From NCBI RefSeq assembly GCF_002979475.1, contig NZ_PCOY01000001.1, positions 1 through 64,000 on the forward strand: DNA of 64,000 nucleotides, given 5' to 3'. This document shows, one piece after another, positions 60,619 through 64,000 of the stretch; the first letter of the stretch is position 1; every line of letters begins with the position of its first letter. Position numbers and translations under genes: made by a program. The stretch is from Microbacterium sp. MYb62 (GTDB taxonomy: Bacteria > Actinomycetota > Actinomycetes > Actinomycetales > Microbacteriaceae). The notes below the pieces were generated by a model. That model had not been told where the DNA came from. It saw only the letters and a list, made by a program, of their open reading frames with translations, and searched no databases.

Positions 60619-60936
60619 ATGGGCAGTCTCTACTACGGCGATGCGAGAACCCCGATCCACATCGACGACCGCGCTCTCGCGCACCTGAAGGTCGTCATCG
60701 CCACCAAGCTCCGTCGTAACGAGAGCTTCACACTCTCGTGGCGTCACCCCGAGGGCGATGCTCCCGGCCGCTCGACGTTGTGGCTGCACCCCTCGATTCC
60801 GCTGCGGTTCGTGTTCCAGGACGCGGAGACACCCGACCTGAGCCGCAAGTGGATCGAGGAACTCGCCCACTCCGCGAGTTCCAGTGGGGGGATCACCCTC
60901 GTCGAGGAGCATCTCGAGAGCGTGACGCCCGACTGA
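60619..60936 (+). CDS. DUF7882-type small conserved protein
   Basis: 105 residues, beginning MGSLYYGDARTPIHIDDRALAHLKVVIATKLRRNESFTLSWRH, a sequence family I associate with Microbacteriaceae. Function unknown; it is a single compact domain. I start at ATG 60619; the frame is open upstream to 60499 but only this part is conserved. A hairpin follows. Confidence 0.82.
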   Translation: MGSLYYGDARTPIHIDDRALAHLKVVIATKLRRNESFTLSWRHPEGDAPGRSTLWLHPSIPLRFVFQDAETPDLSRKWIEELAHSASSSGGITLVEEHLESVTPD

Positions 60937-60971
60937 CGGCATCCGCGACCCTCCGCCGGCGGATGCCGTCA
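60934..60971. terminator. Bidirectional hairpin between convergent genes
   Basis: A 13-base inverted repeat (TGACGGCATCCGC at 60934-60946 and its complement at 60959-60971) overlaps the stop of the DUF7882-type gene and lies 11 bases before the end of the convergent DUF6458-type gene. Confidence 0.7.
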
Positions 60972-60981
60972 GGGCCTGTGC

Positions 60982-61242
60982 TCACACCGCTTCGTCGCCG
61001 CTGGAGCTGACGGATCGACGGGTGGTCGGCTCCCCGGTCGCGGGATCGACGAAAGTCCGCGACACGGTCTCGGTGCGCCGCCGACGCGCGAGCAGCACGA
61101 TCCCGATGAGGAACACGACGACTCCTGCGCCCATCAGGATGTACCCGACCATGTCGAGGTCGACCCAGGAGATGTCGACGTTCACTGCGAAGACGAGGAT
61201 CGCTCCGATCACGAAGAGCGCGATTCCGCTGCCGATGCTCAT
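60982..61242 (-). CDS. DUF6458-type small membrane protein
   Basis: 86 residues: two transmembrane helices (IGSGIALFVIGAILVFAVNV and VGYILMGAGVVVFLIGIVLLA) and an Arg-rich to acidic cytoplasmic tail. The family is common in actinobacteria; function unknown. Confidence 0.85.
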   Translation of the reverse strand: MSIGSGIALFVIGAILVFAVNVDISWVDLDMVGYILMGAGVVVFLIGIVLLARRRRTETVSRTFVDPATGEPTTRRSVSSSGDEAV

Positions 61243-61356
61243 GGTGCCTCCGTTCTGCGGCGCGGTGCCGCACCTACGAAGAATGGCGCGCCACCGCAGT
61301 ACCGGGGAGGGGCTTGACAGCCGCGCGGGCTTTCCCCCTCCCCGGACTCGACGACC

Positions 61357-62577
61357 TCAGGCGGCATCGACCGCCGGCTGCTGCGCCCACAGATCAGGGC
61401 CGAAGACCTCGTAGGAGATCCGTTCGGCCGGCACTCCACGAGCGATGAGAGTCGTTCTGGCTGCCCGCATGAATGCGAGCGGACCGCACATGAACACCAC
61501 GGCGTCGTCGGGGAGCTCGACCGCCGACAGGTCCATCCTCCCCGGGAGCGCCGGGTGGAGTGTCGGTGCGAGCTCGGCGCCGGTCTCGTACCAGTTCTGC
61601 GCCTTGGCATCGTCCATCGCGAGCACCTGACGCCGCAACGACGGATAGAGCGCGTGGCTGTCGTGGGCACGGTCCGCGTGGAACAGACGGACCGTACGCC
61701 CCGGCGACCGACGCGAGAGGTCCTCGAGGATCGCGGCGATCGGCGTGATGCCGATGCCGGCCGACACCAGGACGAGGGGGTGCTCTGCCTCATCGAGGAC
61801 GACGTCGCCAGCGGGCTGGGAGACATCGAGCACGGTGCCGGGGTGGGCATGCTCGTGCAGCCAGGTCGATACCTGACCATCGGGCGTCCCGCCGATGCCC
61901 CGCACGCGTTTCACGGTCACACGCAGGGAGTCCCCGCGCGGCCCGGACGAGATCGTGTACTGACGCGGCTGTCGAGAGCCGTCAGCCAGGTCGACGGCGA
62001 TCGCGACGTACTGACCCGTCCGGTGCGGGGCCGCTTCGCCCTCCAACGGTGCGAGGAGGAGGGAGATCACGTCGTCCGATTCCTCGATCCTCTCCACGAC
62101 GCGGTGCCTGCGCCATGGTTGGTCGGGGTCTGTGCCTCCCCGCGCGTACAGCTTCGCCTCCTCCGCGATGAGAGAACACCCGAAGAGCCAATAGACCTCG
62201 TCCCATGCGGCCCTCACCTCCGCGGTGACGGCGTCGCCCAGCACCGTTCCGACGGCATCGAGGAGGTGATGTCCCACGATCGTGTACTGACGTGCCTGGA
62301 TTCCGAGCGAGACGTGCTTGTGAGCGATCCGCCGCATGACCGGTGTGAAATCCGGTGCGGCGGGATCGATGAGCTGCACCGCGAAGGCGACGACCGATGC
62401 CGCCAGAGCCTTCGGCTGCTCGCCGATCGCCTGGTTCGCCCGGTTGAACACGCGGAGCAACTCCGGATGGGCCGCGAACATCTCACGGTAGAACAGCGTC
62501 GTGATCTCGTCCGCATGCTGCGCGACGACGCCCGCGGTCGCACGGACGACCGCCTCGGACTCCGGTGAGAGTTTCAT
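61357..62577 (-). CDS. hmp: Flavohaemoglobin / nitric oxide dioxygenase
   Basis: 406 residues. The globin domain (SEAVVRATAGVVAQHADEITTLFYREMFAAHPELLRVFNRANQAIGEQPKALAASVVAFA and RRIAHKHVSLGIQARQYTIVGHHLLDAV, with proximal His in KHVSL) is followed by an FAD-binding β-barrel (RQPRQYTISSGP) and a NAD-binding domain (PLVLVSAGIGITPIAAIL and FMCGPLAFMRAAR). It detoxifies nitric oxide. It is divergent from a cysteine-containing HTH regulator. Confidence 0.92.
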   Translation of the reverse strand: MKLSPESEAVVRATAGVVAQHADEITTLFYREMFAAHPELLRVFNRANQAIGEQPKALAASVVAFAVQLIDPAAPDFTPVMRRIAHKHVSLGIQARQYTIVGHHLLDAVGTVLGDAVTAEVRAAWDEVYWLFGCSLIAEEAKLYARGGTDPDQPWRRHRVVERIEESDDVISLLLAPLEGEAAPHRTGQYVAIAVDLADGSRQPRQYTISSGPRGDSLRVTVKRVRGIGGTPDGQVSTWLHEHAHPGTVLDVSQPAGDVVLDEAEHPLVLVSAGIGITPIAAILEDLSRRSPGRTVRLFHADRAHDSHALYPSLRRQVLAMDDAKAQNWYETGAELAPTLHPALPGRMDLSAVELPDDAVVFMCGPLAFMRAARTTLIARGVPAERISYEVFGPDLWAQQPAVDAA

Positions 62578-62707
62578 GACTTCCCTTCCCTTCAACGGCG
62601 TGGTGCTTCCACCCTCACGCGTGCCGTCCGACGGTGCCGTCCGTTCCACCGGGTTATTTCCGGCCGAAAGCGGTCTGAACTCCTCCTCGCGCGTCTACTC
62701 TCGCCCC
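62578..62707. promoter_or_regulatory. Divergent promoter region hmp/HTH regulator
   Basis: Only 130 bases separate the two start codons. A partially palindromic TTTCCGGCCGAAA lies near 62655-62667 and is a candidate operator; its match is imperfect. Confidence 0.35.
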
Positions 62708-63457
62708 ATGCCCCGTCGCGCCCACGACTTCCGCGGTCTGACGCAACCGCGTCGACTCCGCCTGCTCCACGCCATCCAGCAAGCCCCGGGTCGCCGTGCC
62801 GGCGCGCTGGCCGAGGAGTGCGCGATTCCGCTCAACACGGTTCGTGATCACCTCCGTGTGCTCGAAGACGAGGGCCTGATCCGCAGCGAGACCGTGCACC
62901 CCGGGGGCCGCGGCCGCCCGCCGGTGGTGTTCCATCCCGTCCGCGACGCCTCATCGAGCACCGTCGCACGAACGCGGGTCGAGGGAGCGAGCGCGAGAGG
63001 GCGGATGCTCCGGGCCGTGACGGCCGGAGCATCACCCACGCTCGGAACTGAGGCGCTGCGCCAGGTCGATGCGCTCTACGAGCACCTCGAAGACGCTGGA
63101 CTGAGGCCGGTCGTCGACGAGGACGAACTGAGGTTCGATCTCGCCCCGTGCCGCTATCACGGCGTGCTCGAGAAGGATCAAGCGCTCGTCTGCGGCGTTC
63201 ATGCCCAGCTCGTGCGCGACGTGCTCAGGCACAGCGACGGACCTCTCGAGATGCAGCGCCTCGACCCGTTCGTCACGTCACACTCCTGTCGATTGCTGCT
63301 CTCGATGACCAGGATGGCCTCGTCACACCGGCTTTCGGGATCCGACGAGGTCGACGATGCCGATCACCGCGACGAGGACGGCGACCACGGCGGTGAAGAC
63401 GAGGCCCGCAGGGCGCAGGCCGACGACCTGGGCAACCCTGTCGACGGCATCATCTGA
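62708..63457 (+). CDS. Cysteine-containing HTH regulator, possible Fe-S nitric-oxide sensor
   Basis: 249 residues. The N-terminal winged HTH (LTQPRRLRLLHAIQQAPGRRAGALAEECAIPLNTVRDHLRVLEDEGLIRSETVHPGGRGRPPVVFHPV) is of the ArsR/SufR type. The C-terminal part has cysteines in CRYHG, VCGVH and SHSC (roughly residues 155-200), reminiscent of SufR-like iron-sulphur ligands. Residues after ~200 form an unusual acidic, His-rich tail (DEVDDADHRDEDGDHGGEDEARR). By adjacency it probably controls hmp in response to nitric oxide. Confidence 0.65.
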   Translation: MPRRAHDFRGLTQPRRLRLLHAIQQAPGRRAGALAEECAIPLNTVRDHLRVLEDEGLIRSETVHPGGRGRPPVVFHPVRDASSSTVARTRVEGASARGRMLRAVTAGASPTLGTEALRQVDALYEHLEDAGLRPVVDEDELRFDLAPCRYHGVLEKDQALVCGVHAQLVRDVLRHSDGPLEMQRLDPFVTSHSCRLLLSMTRMASSHRLSGSDEVDDADHRDEDGDHGGEDEARRAQADDLGNPVDGII

Positions 63458-63698
63458 CTGTCGGGGAAGAGGAGGCGACGCCTTCGGATCGATCGGTAGG
63501 GCGGGCGGGACTTGAACCCGCGATCGTTGGGTGGCACAACAACTTCAATCGATCCCCTGGATGCCATGAATCTACATGGTTGTCCGACGGTTGGCACGGG
63601 TCTCTACGGACACTGAACAGGACAGTCCGCGCCAGTATCGGCCAGAATTGGGACAGCAACAACGGCGCACCAGACGGCCCCTGTGGTGTGATCAGAAC
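63458..63698. other. Non-coding junction with tRNA fragment
   Basis: No supported coding sequence. The left half contains the 3' part of a tRNA on the minus strand, and the right half seems unrelated to the upstream backbone. This looks like a boundary between backbone and an integrated element. Confidence 0.5.
63495..63521 (-). tRNA. tRNA 3' fragment (T-arm and acceptor 3' strand only)
   Basis: On the minus strand GCGGG, TTCAAGT and CCCGC make a perfect T-arm, followed by CCGCCCT, the discriminator A and CC. No matching 5' acceptor strand (AGGGCGG), D-arm or anticodon arm lies within the next ~90 bases. Isotype cannot be assigned; a tmRNA 3' end is also possible. Truncated tRNA ends of this kind mark integrase attachment sites. 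Confidence 0.6.
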
Positions 63699-64000
63699 AT
63701 GACCTTCCTCGAAGCTCGATCACTGGACGAACCGGAGCGCCCGGCGCTCGTCGCGATGCTCGCCCAAGAGCACGCCGCTGGATGGCTCGTCGATCAGCTT
63801 CGACGTCGCTCACCGTCCTTCGATGACTTTGCGGTGTGGAGTGACGGTGCCCCTGTTGGAGCTCTACGCGGAAACACCCGCACATCGTTCGCAGGGAACA
63901 ACGCGTTCGATGAGTTCGAGCTTCCTCGCGGGCCTCACGCGTTCCTGTCCGGCATTTTCATCGCCACGCAGGCACGAGGAACCGATGCCGCCGCGCTGCT
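63699..64000 (+). CDS. GNAT-family acetyltransferase, 3' end outside window
   Basis: The frame beginning at ATG 63699 has no stop before the window ends. It encodes at least 100 residues: MTFLEARSLDEPERPALVAM, then DDFAVWSDGAPVGALRGNTRTSF, and finally HAFLSGIFIATQARGTDAAAL, which matches the strand-4/loop acetyl-CoA region of GNAT enzymes. The substrate is unknown. It probably belongs to the element whose edge is at 63.5 kb. Confidence 0.6.
   Translation, partial: MTFLEARSLDEPERPALVAMLAQEHAAGWLVDQLRRRSPSFDDFAVWSDGAPVGALRGNTRTSFAGNNAFDEFELPRGPHAFLSGIFIATQARGTDAAAL

Noticed and set aside
63330..63456. Small membrane-protein gene on the minus strand
   Set aside because: The hydrophobic frame has no ATG, GTG or TTG start before the helix, so it is at most a remnant and is reported only as a finding.

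Overview
The window is high-GC DNA from an actinobacterium, most likely Microbacterium or another Microbacteriaceae. The evidence is an RbpA homologue, the pafB-pafC-tatA-tatC-helY gene order, a DUF7882-type and a DUF6458-type small protein (families I associate with Microbacteriaceae), GTG starts, and many start codons placed 6-8 bases after a TANNNT box, as in leaderless actinobacterial transcripts. Species cannot be fixed by reading.

Layout. (1) 1-2.7 kb: end of an ABC permease, a broken P-loop kinase and an S66 (LD-carboxypeptidase/MccF-type) peptidase. (2) 2.9-17.4 kb: a visibly more A/T-rich accessory island. It opens with an integrase / HTH / zinc-ribbon recombinase-like trio. An Xre regulator follows, divergent from a four-gene operon of unknown function whose first two genes are tandem paralogues. 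After these come a DUF4365-type nuclease-like protein, a membrane coiled-coil protein, an AbiTii-type protein, a TrlF-type PHP/ATPase, and a two-gene unit made of a minimal CRISPR polymerase (mCpol) and a membrane effector. The last unit is the most interesting locus and resembles the recently described Panoptes (mCpol) anti-phage systems. Three copies of an att-like sequence, at 2.88, 11.98 and 16.15 kb, divide the island into modules; the middle copy is a perfect inverted repeat with a 7-base spacer. (3) 17.6-25.6 kb: methyltransferase, UvrA-like ATPase, AraC/VOC pair, HdeD-like protein, SDR, NfeD and SPFH proteins, and a glycerophosphodiesterase. (4) 25.7-36.8 kb: conserved core with rbpA, lnt, helY, tatC, tatA, pafC, pafB, an FKBP-like lipoprotein, trmI, a HAD phosphatase and a PAC2 protein. 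The Pup-proteasome genes usually found between trmI and pafBC are absent. (5) 36.8-46.9 kb: uppP, an M20 peptidase, tRNA-Leu(GAG), a DUF1254 protein, a VIT1-type transporter, a helicase, an SGNH hydrolase, a SpoU methyltransferase, a sirtuin and a histidine phosphatase. (6) 47-57.8 kb: a branched-chain amino acid (leucine) degradation locus: CitE-like lyase, MaoC dehydratase, acyl-CoA dehydrogenase, biotin-dependent carboxylase pair and TetR, then BCKDH E2, E1-beta, E1-alpha and a divergent Lrp/AsnC regulator with a palindromic operator. (7) 57.7-63.5 kb: hydrolase, exonuclease, AraC regulator, small conserved proteins, and flavohaemoglobin beside a cysteine-containing HTH regulator. (8) 63.5 kb to the end: a tRNA 3' fragment on the minus strand, which looks like the edge of a second integrated element, followed by a truncated GNAT acetyltransferase gene.

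How the genes work together. The island is a modular defence region built behind a recombinase trio. The leucine locus should convert branched-chain 2-oxo acids to acyl-CoAs and then, through isovaleryl-CoA dehydrogenase, methylcrotonyl-CoA carboxylase, a MaoC hydratase and a CitE-type lyase, to acetyl-CoA and acetoacetate. The flavohaemoglobin and its neighbour probably form a nitric-oxide detoxification and sensing pair.
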